From Gymnothorax reevesii (lineage: Eukaryota > Chordata > Actinopteri > Anguilliformes > Muraenidae): a stretch of DNA of 64,000 nt. The notes under the pieces were generated by a model, which saw nothing but the letters and a program-made list of their open reading frames with translations, was not told the origin of the DNA and ran no database searches. The stretch covers positions 4,331,501 to 4,395,500 of the forward strand of contig CM056573.1 in the NCBI GenBank assembly GCA_029721435.1, written 5' to 3'. Made by a program: the position numbers and the translations under genes. Every line of letters starts with the position of its first letter. The stretch's first letter is position 1. Below, in pieces: positions 1 through 47,779 of the stretch.

Positions 1-1824
1 GTGGAAGACAGGAGTGCATGAGTTTATCCCTAAGAGTGGGGGGCGCGTCTAAAGCACATAACCGGAGGTTCAGGAAAAACTCTACTGAGAAGTGTGTCTC
101 TCAATAACAGAGCCGTTTCTTTTCCTGATCTGTTTGATTTTTTTTCTGCATGTGTACTGTAAGTAGGGACAAAAATTTTATATGAGTTTTGGTTTCGGAT
201 GGACATTTTTTCAAAAAAATTGCCCCAAAAATCACTTTGACCGAAATAACTAAAATTGTTCTCAAACTTAGTGGAAATTGATGAGGAAAATTTTCAGCTT
301 TCAATTGGCCATTAATGCCTTTGCATTTTTGGAATAATAAGCATAATTTATGCAAAGCACATTTGAAGGATAAATGTCAGCTACTAAACGTTTTATTAAT
401 CACAGATATAAGTTTTGAGATGGATAAACCACATAAGCTAAAAGTTTTTATGCTTAAGATTACCCCTATGCTGAAAAAAGTGTGATTTGATGAAATAGCC
501 ATTTGTATCCCATTTGAATAAATGGGATATTACTGGGTAAAATGAAAGAACTGAAGGTGCTGATGCCTCGGTGCTTACAGCAGTGACAAGTCTGTCCCTT
601 AATGAAGCTGTAAAATTGGGTGTGGAGATGTCAGAGTTTCCTAGCTGTGCATCTCTGCTTGTCATAGCCTATTCAAGTATTAACCCACCAGAGGCAGTTT
701 GATGAACATTAATGTACAGTTATGGAGGGAAACACCTTTCACACTATTCAGGGTCTATTTAACACTTACCAATAATTAGTTTTGGAGGGAAGCACCTTTC
801 ATGCTATGCAGGACAGAGGTCGCATTAACCGAATATTTTCTGTCATTGACAGATTTTTTTTTTGAACAATGACGGAACATTTTGTAGGCTGTCCTTCACT
901 TTGACAGAATGTAATTCACACCCCCATCCAACTGGTGGTGGGTGTCCTATTGTCTTGAGCATTGTCTTTGATCTGTATGATCCGGTATTCCTCATATTTT
1001 TGTAATATGATAATTTGCTCTTCATTTGTAAAATATGCGGCTCTGCTGCCGGTAGACGATTGGTCATATGCTACAAATGCCGTCTCTGTTATGTGAACAC
1101 ACAGATATCCAGGTCGGGAAAGCCCCGGTTGACGTAACGAGTTGATAAGCAGCTTCGTATAGGACCGCTTAGCGAGACTGCGGTTTTAGGCTTAGTGAAG
1201 CCCAGCAATAACTGAAAGCATTGCTCATTTGCGCACTGTTACTGTGTGGGGGGGAGAAATCATTTGTGATGTATTATAAAGTTCATACAGCAGTAAGTTT
1301 GAAAATCCACGCAGTGCTGTATTTAACACAGTGCGCAATGTGTGTCTACATGAATCACTGTTGGCATTGTGCTCTGTTTGTCAAGTTTTGCCATCAGCAG
1401 TAGCCACTGCTGTGATATAAATCGAACTCAAAATAACCGCGTTTCTGGATTTCTGAGATTACGAGTGGACAAAGCAGACTTGGATTATACTAGACGATGT
1501 GTTCGACGATGGTTTGAAAGTTTGTCAACAGATGTTTTGTGGAGTTTTGCCGTTGCTACTGGGTGACCCCATTTGCTTTCAGAGAAAAGGAATTTGGATA
1601 ATTTTTCAAAACTCTCCAGTGGCCATAAAGTTGCGCCAGCTGAAAAACAACTGTGTCCGTTCGAGACATCTAATGCTGAGGAATTGATATACAAATTATA
1701 GTTTTTGGGTGGACTATCACTTTAAACTGTGTTATTATGTATGGTAGGCAGCCAGTTAATGTGGCCTATGCTCATAAACTCCCATAATTAATTACCGAAA
1801 ATGACTTGATTTGTAACACAACGA
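1..1824. other. non-coding sequence upstream of fyn, no feature recognised
   Basis: AT-rich sequence with only short random reading frames on both strands. No splice-bounded exon, RNA gene or transposase was recognised. It is presumably fyn 5' intron or flanking DNA. Confidence 0.4.
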
Positions 1825-1908
1825 TATAAACGATGAAGCCCAACATGGAACGATAGACATTTTTCTTTCGTGGCACGATATATATCATCATATCGCTCAG
1901 CCCTACAC
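1825..1908. repeat. terminal part of a hAT-like element
   Basis: It reads as the reverse complement of a TAGGGCTGAGCGATATGATG-type terminus, a common end of fish hAT elements. It runs through an ATATATATCG stretch. The partner end was not found, so the element's extent is unknown. Confidence 0.4.
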
Positions 1909-2544
1909 AGTGAGGTATGCGTAAAAAGCTTGGAGAAGACAGGTGGTTTCTTCTTATCTCCTTCTGGGCTTACCTTTTAGGCGTCTGAGGCTCTCCCGGT
2001 AGTCCTCCTGCTGAAAACACATTAACTAAGAGAGAAAAAGAACATCTTGCCTAGTAAGGGTCCGTCAGGACCGCATGGTTCTAGATAAACCATATGCAAT
2101 GACGCATTTGGCTAGATTATGGAAACTACAGCATCAGCAAGGCCTAGGTTATTCAAAAGCAAGCAAGGATATACAACTAAGGCCTAAAATGAGCAAGAAC
2201 AAGCAAGGATAAACAATTAATAATAATGCAAACAAGTAAATCAATATTGAATTGATTCCACACTATCTGTCTTAGTTTTGAAGTTATGGGTGAAAATAGA
2301 TGCAGAATGGCAGCCATATTGAAACTCAAGATGGCGGCCACCAGGGGGAGCAAATTTCATGGGGCAATTTTTTTCTAGACCCCCATGAGTAGAGCTACCC
2401 CTGTGCAAAGTGTCATACTTTCTGCAAAAACTGAATGATTCTGGTGCTTAGCTGCTCTACTAAAATCTATGCTGCTTTTTTGCTGGTTGACCAGCACAAA
2501 TCAGTGTGTCCATGCTGGCTGCCCCGCTGAAAAAAGTCATAGAA

Positions 2545-2890
2545 ACCATTAGGCATATTCTCTTGGTTTCTAATGGTTCCTGGTGGTTTTGTAATGGTTT
2601 CTAATGGTTTTGAATAGCTACCTATGTTTTCCTAATAGTTCGGTTTGTTTTTCTAATGGGATTCTATTATCTCCTACACAAATCTACAGGACTTTAACTG
2701 GTCCCTACTAATGGTTCCTACAGGAGTAATAATGGTTCCCACAGGAGTCTAATGGTTCCTACGGAAGTCTTCATGGTTCCTACAAGCGTTTCTATATCAG
2801 TCTAATGGTCACGATACGGTGGTCTAATGGTCACTACATGGTGTAGTGGTCTCTAACGGTTCCTAATGTGATGGAGGACCACAGATGTTA
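2545..2890. repeat. degenerate tandem repeat based on TAATGGTTCCTA
   Basis: The core TAATGGTT(C/T)CTA recurs more than ten times with variable 5-20 bp spacing, for example AATGGTTTCTAATGGTTCC and later CTAATGGTCAC. It is a decayed minisatellite with no coding potential. Confidence 0.7.
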
Positions 2891-4395
2891 TAACCTTCTT
2901 TGGCGATCACATCTGTGTGATTTCTAGTGGGTCCTTGTGTTATGTCATGGTTTAGGTGGTGTGCGTGTGTGAAGGACTTTCCCTTTTGCCTCTCGTCCCG
3001 GGACGATATTGAATTCCTTCTCTATCGGATTCTTTTCCCAGCTGGTTCATCAGGCGTGGGTGGCGCTTTCACCTAAGTCTGTATATGCCGGATGTCCGCC
3101 ACGCCTCCTTTGCTGGAGTGTCTGATTTCAGTTTTCACTGCAGCCAGAAGTTATATCTAGTAAGGGATTTGTGACATAAGCCTTCGCGGTATATTTGTGA
3201 TTTATATTTCTTTAGGGAAATTTCCTTTTCGATTCCTTCCCTATCTTTCTTTGGTGTAGCACCAATTTATGGTGCTCTGTCTTTCTCGGTTCTTGAGTTA
3301 TTTCCCTTTCGCTCTCCCTGTTTGTCTGTCCTCTCTCGCTTTGCTTCCTAGTTCGGATTGATGGGCGTCATCTTGGAAGCACGAGAGCTGTTTCTGTTGC
3401 CTCATTTATATTTCTCTCTGTGGGTATTTTAAGCCCTTGCTTGTCTCGCTCTCTCACACTGCTGCATTTGACCTCCCTACTTCCCCGACCATTACATGTA
3501 GACTATACAGTATGTTTGTAGATTGCAGTGTTCAGTGATTTTGTAAAACCCAACAAATCAATACCAAGGACGGACATTAAAGAGGGCTTAAGGTTTCACA
3601 TGTTCTTCTTGGCTGGGGTTAATTCAAGCAACTTACTGGCTGGTGTGAATCTCGGGGCGTAAAAACACAACGGTTACAATTAATCTGACTCCATAATACA
3701 TTTAGAATTCCAAATTTATTTATCCTCGTTAAATATCTGACTCCAAATTAGAATTAGAATTGATAGTTTGGGGACAGCATGCATGAATCAGGGCACTGAA
3801 AACCAGTTACTCAGACTCTTGGGAAAAACATGAAGTTGATTATACCTTGAATTCCTAATGGACAACCACCGTCGCTACATTAATGTTCCCTGGTTTTAAC
3901 ACCATGTCCGGATCCTAGGTTCATTGGTTAGATTAGAGGTTGGAAGTCAACCATCACTGCAATAGCCTCAGTTGGCGTACATCTACAGCGAACCCAGATT
4001 TAAATATGCCCATGGTTTCCTTCAGGGAATTTTAATGGATAACCTACTTTTCGTTCATGGGTCTCCTTTAGGCTAAAACCCCAGAACCAGCAATATATAA
4101 ACCCTTTATGTAAGTAGATCATGGTTGTCTCTCCAACTTAATAAAACCAATTCCCACGCCGGGCTGCTGCCCAGTCGTTCCTCAGTGGGGATAATACCCT
4201 TAGGTATCTGCCGAGACGGGGCTAGAGAGGATGTATAAGTGTTAAGAGTCACAAGCTGAATGGAATAACAATAATTTAATCACCAGGTCGGCTCAAACTC
4301 AGATCAAACAAATCAACGTTAAGCCAATTATTAGTTACACACAATTTAGAAAGAAGGAATAAATTCTTACCTGGAAAAAATGGAAGCCACACCAC
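2891..4395. other. non-coding stretch, no feature recognised
   Basis: Mixed composition. I see no exon, transposase, RNA gene or clear repeat. Part may be decayed transposon sequence. Confidence 0.35.
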
Positions 4396-5160
4396 GTGCC
4401 TAAAGAGAAGTACCTGTTAGCTACAGTTCTTTTAAGCCGACGTAATTCAGTGTGTTTGTTATCATTTCTTGAACAACCTTGTTGGCAGACTTATCCCATA
4501 GTCGTGGAAAAGATGTTACTGTGTTTCAAAAGTAGCAAAGAATTGTCCTGCATCAAGCAAAGAAAACAGAAGAGATTGCTGAAATCACTGGAATTGGGTA
4601 TAGAACATGTACTGCATTATTAAAACCTGGAGGTGGAATGTCAACAGTGCAAAATATGTGGTTTACAGAAAAAAATCATGAATGATTGAGATCACTGAAA
4701 GGCTTGAAGTCTCATCATAAGAAATGGACAGTAGAAGAAATGGCTGTGCTTGATTGTGAAAGTGAGAGCTTTTCCACATCCACACTAACAGTTGATTACA
4801 GGATTGGGACTGAACAGCTGTGTGGCTGCTAAAAACCTCTTATTAGTGAAACTAATTGGGGTAAAACCTCTTCAGTTTGCTGGAGAGTTTTAAGACTGGA
4901 GAATAGAAGTGAAGCTGCGTAAATGGGGCCTGTGGTCTGCCAGAGTCCAGATTTACTCTCTTCCAGGTGCGTCGGGGAAAAGACAGAACCTCATGAGCGA
5001 TGCACCGTCTTTCGTTGAGCCCCCGGTACAAGTTTCTGGAGGCGGTGTTATGGTCTGAGGGGGCTTAAATTGGTCAGGTTTAAGCTGCAGCATATTCCAG
5101 GATGACAACGTCTGGATTAATTGGGCTTAAATTATGAAATAGTGGTCCGGCGCGCATAAG
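4396..5160 (+). pseudogene. decayed Tc1-like transposase remnant
   Basis: Reading frames broken by several stops still show Tc1-transposase-like phrases on the plus strand: an ITGIGYRT helix-turn-helix segment, KWTVEEMAVL, then LISETNW, and later a YGLRG stretch in the place of the VWGC motif. The start (about 4460-4560) resembles 36415-36505, so two copies of the same family lie in this locus. No terminal repeats were recognised. Confidence 0.5.
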
Positions 5161-6073
5161 TAATCATTTTCACTCATGGGTCGGCCACCAGGCTGCTGAC
5201 CTTGATCAACTGAAAGAGCTCCAGGGCTCTTCTTCCCTGAATTGTTCATCCCCGTGGACTTTTAGTCCCAGGACTCTTCGTCCCTGGATTGTTTGTCCCC
5301 AATAATGCTTTCCCCTCATCCTGCGTTATAGCCCTAACCCTTATATCATGGTAATCTGTCCGTCATCTGTCCACCCATCTGTCTGTCAACAATGGTGGCA
5401 CATTTTATGATCATTAGGGGACGAAAAGTCCTTAGAAACAAAGAGTCCAGGGAAGGAAAGTCCTCGGGGTGGAAGAGTCCGGACCTAAAAAAAATCTGGG
5501 GTCCTGTAACTATTGAAAGTGTTCGGGATGCGCTGGAGGCAGCTTTACGGGGTGGTTTGTCTCTCCTATTGTCAAAACAAGATCTTGGCCAAAAATTAAT
5601 GAAACTTCAGTCCGAAATAATTGTAATAACGTTGCGTGAGATTCTCAAAACCTTAAAAAAAAAACGCATTATCATGCAATTTACATAATTGCATTATCAC
5701 CTAATTGATGAGGGTGTGTCAGTGCATTGGCGTGGGTACATAACCTGTGGATTGACTTTGTCTGTAAGCACACTGATGAAGGCACTATGCCAAAACACGT
5801 TTGTGCGGAGACGCTTGTTACAATAAATGTGTTTATGCAAAGTGCGACCTTTTTTCTAATTTAATTATTGCTGATTTTGGTCCTGCACTCTTGAAGTCTG
5901 GGAGTGAAGCCCGTTTGTGCTTTTATAGATTCTCAAAACAGTGCTGTGACGAATTTGTGCTGTGACCAAAGCTAAAGTCTGTCCAACAAAGTATTAGAGA
6001 ACTTTTTTCCCAGGCAGTGTCCAGCAGTGTAAAGTCTGAGAACCCGGCATGTTCATTCCTAACTTTCCACTCT
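5161..6073. repeat. short inverted GTCC-rich repeat in otherwise featureless DNA
   Basis: Around 5230-5310, phrases such as AGTCCCAGGACTCTTCGTCCC recur. Around 5412-5485 the inverse occurs (GGGGACGAAAAGTCC, AGAGTCCAGGGA). This suggests a small foldback element of about 250 bp. The rest of the interval shows nothing recognisable. Confidence 0.35.
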
Positions 6074-7082
6074 GGGCCTGTCCACACGAGAACAATTTTT
6101 TTGAAAAGGCCTAAATATTTTATTGTTTCGGCCTTGCATCCACACGGAGACGGCGGAAACGCCGCTGTGAAAACTGTATTTTTTTTTAAATTGGGTTCCA
6201 GAGTGAGAAACACTTAAAACGCCACCCCAGCGTTTTCACGTGGACAATCAAAAACGGAAATTAATTGGAAAACAACGATGTAATAGCCCCCATCACAGCC
6301 CCCACCCCCAACCTCTATTCTCTAGTCTGTACACAGAGTGCAAGCTTTATACGCATGCTCACCACCTTCTTCTCCACTTTTGGTCTATTGTTGTAGACAC
6401 ACTACAAAGCCATACAGCGCCACTCACAGGCCTGGAATATTTACTACAGGGGCATTCCATGTCAAATCACCCAAAAAAAAAGGGATTCTACACCTCACTT
6501 GAATTGATTTTCATCAAATTTGGTATACAAGTTGACTATCGCCCCAAACCGGTACAATTCAGTGTTAAAATTCAAGGTCACACGACCCTCACGGTCAATT
6601 TTGAGGTCAAAATATAGGTCAATTATTCATCACACCCAGAGTTACAAAAATCAATTTAAAAATGGCAGATTTGGAAAGCTTGTGTGATTCCTTTTCCAAA
6701 AATAGCTCGTTTGTCAAAACCGGTCACATAGTTTTGGCCATTTGAACTTTGGCAGCCACGACAATTTTTCGCGAAATATCGGAAAAAAACAAAAGGCTGT
6801 CACTTTACACTGGAAGGTCCGACTGAGCTGAAATTTGAAATTTGGGAGTTTTGGGTCACGACCAATTCACACACCAATTTTGAGCAAAATTGGGGATGGT
6901 GAGGTGTAGCTCATTGGGTGATTTGAAATGGAATGACCCTGCAGCGTTTTGGGTCATTTTTGGCGTCTCCATGTGGACACAGATATTTTTAAAAATGATG
7001 TCGTGTGGACGGGAGATTTTTTTAGGAACGACAATAAAAAAAGACCATGTTGAAAAATTTGTATTTTCTTGTGGACGAGGCC
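6074..7082. mobile_element. hAT-like non-autonomous element directly upstream of fyn exon 1
   Basis: The left end GGCCTGTCCACACGAGAAC is mirrored at the right end, where the minus strand reads GGCCTCGTCCACAAGAAAAT. Inside each end lie similar GTGTGGAC/GTCCACAC stretches. It codes for no transposase and is interrupted by a second inverted-repeat element (6447-6941). Its right end lies about 40 bp before the acceptor of fyn exon 1. Confidence 0.6.
6447..6941. mobile_element. nested 495-bp inverted-repeat element
   Basis: The left terminus CAGGGGCATTCCATGTCAAA is mirrored by the right terminus (minus strand CAGGGTCATTCCATTTCAAA). Further inward, CACCCAA and TACACCTCAC are paired with GTGAGGTGTA and TTGGGTG. 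It has no coding capacity. No target duplication was found. Confidence 0.6.
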
Positions 7083-7128
7083 ACTGCCTCATTGCATTTT
7101 CCTCTCTTCTTCTCTCCTTACAGCGATA

Positions 7129-43533
<36,405 letters not shown>

Positions 43534-43900
43534 TTCCACTGCAGACTGGCATATGTTGGGCTGTTTACCATTGCAGTGAAAGACTGAACTCCAGTAGGAG
43601 TTTCCCTATGCAGGGCTGTTGCCACCACAACACACATACCGCCCCCCCCTTCACTGCAAACTACACTACGTGGGACTATCACTGTGGTCGCAAACAGTCT
43701 ACCCTCCCAATACAGAAGTCTAGGATTTCCATGGTGTCAAACCGATATCAAGTGGAATTTTCTGGTACTTTCAAGTATTTCCACTGGCTTGAGCTCATAC
43801 TTCAGTCAGAAGACAATTTTAACATGCGATCATTGTGCTTTGGGGTGCTGGGGAACGGGTGTTTTCAAATCAAATAAATAATGATATGGTATTGTTATAA
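43534..43900 (+). other. fyn: fyn 3' untranslated region (probable extent)
   Basis: Non-coding sequence directly after the fyn stop codon, with no transposon signature. A canonical AATAAA at 43873-43878 is followed by T/GT-rich sequence, so cleavage near 43890-43910 is plausible. Longer 3' ends cannot be excluded from sequence alone. Confidence 0.55.
43873..43878 (+). terminator. fyn: candidate polyadenylation signal AATAAA of fyn
   Basis: This is the first clear AATAAA downstream of the fyn stop, 340 bp after it, followed by T-rich sequence within 30 bp. The assignment is positional only. Confidence 0.45.
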
Positions 43901-44099
43901 CTATATTGTAAATATGAATTGCTTGTTTACTTCTCCATGTTTTGTTTAATTATGATGTTTCCCTATTTATGTAATTTGAGAATTTTTTCCCCCAGGGGAT
44001 GATAACAGTGTCCATGACTGCGAAAATAACATTGGTAATCCCAAAAATTACCCAATTAAACTGGATAAATGCAACTTCAAATGTATTGCGTTGACTTCA

Positions 44100-44247
44100 G
44101 TTTTTCAGTAGGGGAGGTCGTGGGTTAGAATCCGGTCTGGGGCATTTCGATGTGGAGTTTGCGTGTGTTCTTTGTGTTTGCATGGGTTTCCGCTGGGTAA
44201 TCCGGTTTCCTCCTGCAGTCTAAAGATCAGGCTAACTGTAGACACTA
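44100..44247 (+). repeat. SINE-like fish repeat
   Basis: It starts with a degraded B-box-like GTGGGTTAGAATCC and continues with GTGGAGTTTGCGTGTGTTC, TTTGCATGGGTTTCCGCTGG and CCGGTTTCCTCCTGCAGTC. This combination is well known in dispersed fish repeats. I do not assign the family. Confidence 0.5.
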
Positions 44248-45740
44248 AGGGTGCTTTCACATTAGGGACTCGGGCTCGAATCCAAGCACACTTGACCCCA
44301 AAGTCCAGTTCATTTGTTAAGTGTGAACACAAGCGTACCATGCTCTGGCATGGTCAGCGAGTAATGTTGGAAGAGGTGGACTCAGGCACGGTTCATCATC
44401 CGTACTCTTAAGCGGGGTGCACGGATTAAGACAATCTGGCTGATTTTTCCCTGATTTTCCCCCTCCCAACCAACGATGACAATCGGAAGAATAACTTATG
44501 TCTTGTCAGGTCATCCGATAAGATTATCCTGTGGTCTGAGGTGTGTTAAGAGTGAATTTGTCCCGATACTCGGGTCCGAAACGAGTCGGGGCCCAACGTA
44601 AATATTAAACTTTTTCAATATTCATGACCAAAAATCTTCACTTGTGTGGGGAAAGCCGACAACTCCGGAGTAATGACTACTTGAATTGTGACGTGAAACG
44701 GAATGTCGCCAATCAAGAAGCGAACTGACCACCATCACTCCCTCCTCTCGTGTCCTCTTCCATGTTGCGTCTTGTGTTTGTTGTTGATATGTTTCTTCCT
44801 CTTTGTTTCTGTGAGATCACGTTTGATCACACGAGATTTCTGACCTGGAGGACTAGATTCTAGATCGGTGGTGGAACAGAATCATTATGTGTGTGGTGTG
44901 CTGTATTGAGATTATCAGGGCACACCACACACAGTACCATCAAAACTGTTCAGTGCCTGATTTTTAGCAGTGTTCTTTTTCGGCTTACCGTGATGTTTGG
45001 GTTCACAGAGACAGATTCAGGTGAGTAAAAACATCCAGTCAAGACAGTTTCATGTTTAGTTTCTCGTGCTGCTATATGTGATAATCCATGTTGCTAGAGC
45101 ACGCGCAGCATCTGCATTCGCCATATTAATATTGGATATTAATATTCTAAACCCCCTTCTCACTAATAAAACCCCTCGGTATGTATATTGGCGCCTCTTT
45201 TTAAAATCATTACCCATTTAAAACCACCTTGGTGCATACTTGTCTTTTTATATACAAGACATTGTTGGGTAAGCTGCCTGGATATACTGCCAGTCTTCTA
45301 AATGTTAGAAGGGGGGAGAGCCATCATCATGCTCTTGAGTATATGGTTTTAGACATTCTGGCCCTCAGAAATGGAAAAGGCTTGAACAATTGCTGAAATT
45401 GGAAATACTTATTTGTTTTTCTGTAATTGGATGCCACAAAAGTGGAATGCACGTGTACTGTAGTTTTTTTTTTTTTTTTTTTTTTATTGTTGTAGTACAT
45501 GTTTTACTATAATTCATAACTGGGCTCCGTTGCCAAGGAGAGCTTTCAATAAGACTCCCAGTATAAATAAAAATAAATACTGCAACACGCTGTATTGGAA
45601 CTTTGACATATGCAAGTGTACTTGGGTACGGTACGATATTACTAGCATGAAAGCTGACCAGTGAGGGGAGAGGGGCCGGGGGGATAATCATAGTGGGGTA
45701 CGGTACAGGACAATCGTACCTAGTGTGAAAGCGTCCTAAA
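44248..45740. mobile_element. hAT-like element between the two genes
   Basis: The left end AGGGTGCTTTCACATTAGGG is inverted at the right as CCTAGTGTGAAAGCGTCCT. The 1.5-kb interior has no transposase. It contains a GTGTGTGGTGTGC/GCACACCACACAC hairpin at about 44890-44937 and a T run at about 45463-45485. No target duplication was seen, so the copy is old or rearranged. Confidence 0.55.
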
Positions 45741-45754
45741 TAGCCCATAGGTCT

Positions 45755-45905
45755 GAACACACTGGGCATGCAGAGGTGGGGGGAATGGGTATTGGGCCTG
45801 GTTGAACAAACTGGGCCGGGGGAGGTGGGGGGGAGGGGGTATTGGACCTCTAACTCACTGTGCCGAAGGGGGGGTATTGTGCCAACTTCACAACACTGGG
45901 CCAAC
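45755..45905. repeat. G-rich tandem repeat with G-quadruplex potential
   Basis: About three diverged units of roughly 50 bp, each with ACTGGGC or ACTGTGCC, a run of G, and GGGTATTG. The middle unit has four G runs in 27 bases (45813-45839). It lies between the ends of the convergent fyn and Vac8-like genes. Confidence 0.65.
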
Positions 45906-46259
45906 TACTCAGGTCCTCAAAGCAAGCATTAGCTGTTCCAGAGTCTAGGTTAAAAACAAAGTGATTGAGCCTTTTCAATTAAAGCTCTTTGGATGTGACT
46001 GGTGTGCCCTTTTGCAGGGGAACTGGTCTGAAATCAGTGCTCCTGCTTTTCAGGGATGTTATAAATACAGACTCCATCCACATCCAGAGTTAAAACAACT
46101 GAGTGTAATCCACAGTACTGCTAGAAGATAAATCATGTCCATCAATTTTTAGGTCTTTTTTTTAAATAAAAACCTCTCCTGTGATCCTCATGCAGTCTAA
46201 TTTCTCATTTGCTCACACCGATTCACAAACATTTAAACAACTTGCAAAAGATTTATTTT

Positions 46260-47464
46260 AATTGAGTATAAACACAACAAATGCAGCCTGAACTTTTTTA
46301 TTTTTTCAGTTTAAAACAAAACAATTTCATCATTTTGCGTCTCAAGTAATCAGATCGGAGCCAGAATCACATTTGAAAGTCAGTCAAAAACACAACAACA
46401 GTTTCATCTTCCGATTTGTAATTTCCTTTGAGAAATGGATCTGCGCAAATCAGGAAATAAATAAAACAAAAGATCTCTACCCAGCTAAAAACACCCATTC
46501 CCGGGCAATGATGAAGAAATTTAAAGTGACAGGCGATGTTAAGAACCAGCCTGAAAGAGGATGTGTGCACACTGACCCAAAGCACCGTGAGGAGGATGGT
46601 TCCACTGGCAAAATAATCACAGCAGGAAAATTGCAGATGTTAACAGAGTCTCGGGTTAAGAAAGTCTCCAGAAGCACCATCAGATGCCACTTACATCACC
46701 ACATGCTGTTTGGGAGGGTTGCAAGAAAAAAGTCTTTGCTGTCAGTCAACAATGAATTAAAGTGCCTACAGTTTGCCAAACGTTACAGTGACAATCAGTG
46801 GGACTAGGATATATGGTGAGAGAAGACCAAAATAGAACTTTTTGGGAATAAACACAAAATCTTGGTTTTGCAAACACAGAAAACACCTCAAACCCACTGA
46901 AGGATTGGTGGTGGACTACATATGGCCTGAGGCAGTTTTTCGTCCAAAGGCCCCAGTCATCTTGCTTGGATCCAATGTTTAATGAACTTTAATGAAATAA
47001 ATTCAGGAAGTCAGGAGGCTTAAAATGGGCTGTGGTTGGACCTTCTAGCAGGACAATAATCTGAAGCACAGCTCAAAATCCACACAAAAATGGTTCACCG
47101 ACTGCACAATAAAGGTTTTTTTGGTCCCCCAACCACCCCTGAGTCATCAGGATCTAAAGGGATGCTATATAGAGGAATGGTCACACATCCTGTGCCATGT
47201 GTTCACCACCCTCATCAGGCACTACAGAAGAAGACAGAGAGGTCATCTTAGGTTGCACAGAATATCACACAAAGAGGTACAAAAAATTGTGGTAAACACA
47301 TCTATGAAAAAAAAAACATTCAATTATGTCAATTCAATTAAAGGTTGGATTGCTGTGAATTATTTTGAAAAATTGATTAGGATCATTAAAAAAAGAAACA
47401 TTTTTTTCTCATCTTGTTTGGCCAATTACTAAAGGGTGCCAATAATTCTGGGAGGCACTGTGGC
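46260..47464 (+). pseudogene. Tc1-like transposon, decayed
   Basis: Plus-strand frames retain SRSTIRCHLHHHMLFGRVAR, a KCLQFAKRYSDNQWD block, then IWIEKTKIELF-like and LAGQ-NSEAQ-like remnants around several stops. The right end carries GGTGCCAATAATTCTGGGAG and GGCACTGTGG, the typical end of fish Tc1 elements. The left end was not found. Confidence 0.75.
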
Positions 47465-47678
47465 ACTATTTCTCTTTAAATATCACGTTTAGTGTCAAAT
47501 TCACTTTCATAAAAAAAACTGAAACATTAAAAACATGGGTGCATTTGCATGCAGAGACAAAATTCAAACTTGTCCATAAGGGAGCCACTGCGATGGACTG
47601 CCGTTTTCCCGGTAGAGAAATCCAGACGGTGGGGCGGCAGCTTTTGGCAGATTAGTTCGGTCTCTGATTAGACAAGAG

Positions 47679-47779
47679 TTATTCTGGATTTGGGGAAATG
47701 GGCGAGACCATATTGAGCAGCTCGTTTGTCCACTCCGTCTGAGCCCGAACCCTCCTCAACTCCTCCTGCACTGCACTCC
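47679..47779 (-). CDS. Vac8-like gene, last coding exon
   Basis: The exon is 101 nt, after ctgcagtgtcag, entering in phase 1 and ending at TAA (47681-47679). It codes for SAVQEELRRVRAQTEWTNEL and then LNMVSPISPNPE. It gives a short helical C-terminal tail, as in Vac8. The exon is short, so it is less certain than the ARM exons. Confidence 0.7.

Noticed and set aside
6240..6617. 125-residue plus-strand reading frame
   Set aside because: It spans the boundary of the nested inverted-repeat elements upstream of fyn and shows no recognisable protein features.
44889..44937. GTGTGTGGTGTGC hairpin as a microRNA precursor
   Set aside because: The stem is only about 13 bp of simple GT-rich sequence inside a hAT-like element. 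This is too short and low in complexity for a precursor.
45365..45904. 179-residue minus-strand reading frame
   Set aside because: It runs across a G-rich tandem repeat, a T run and the end of a hAT-like element. The translation is low in complexity and has no domain.
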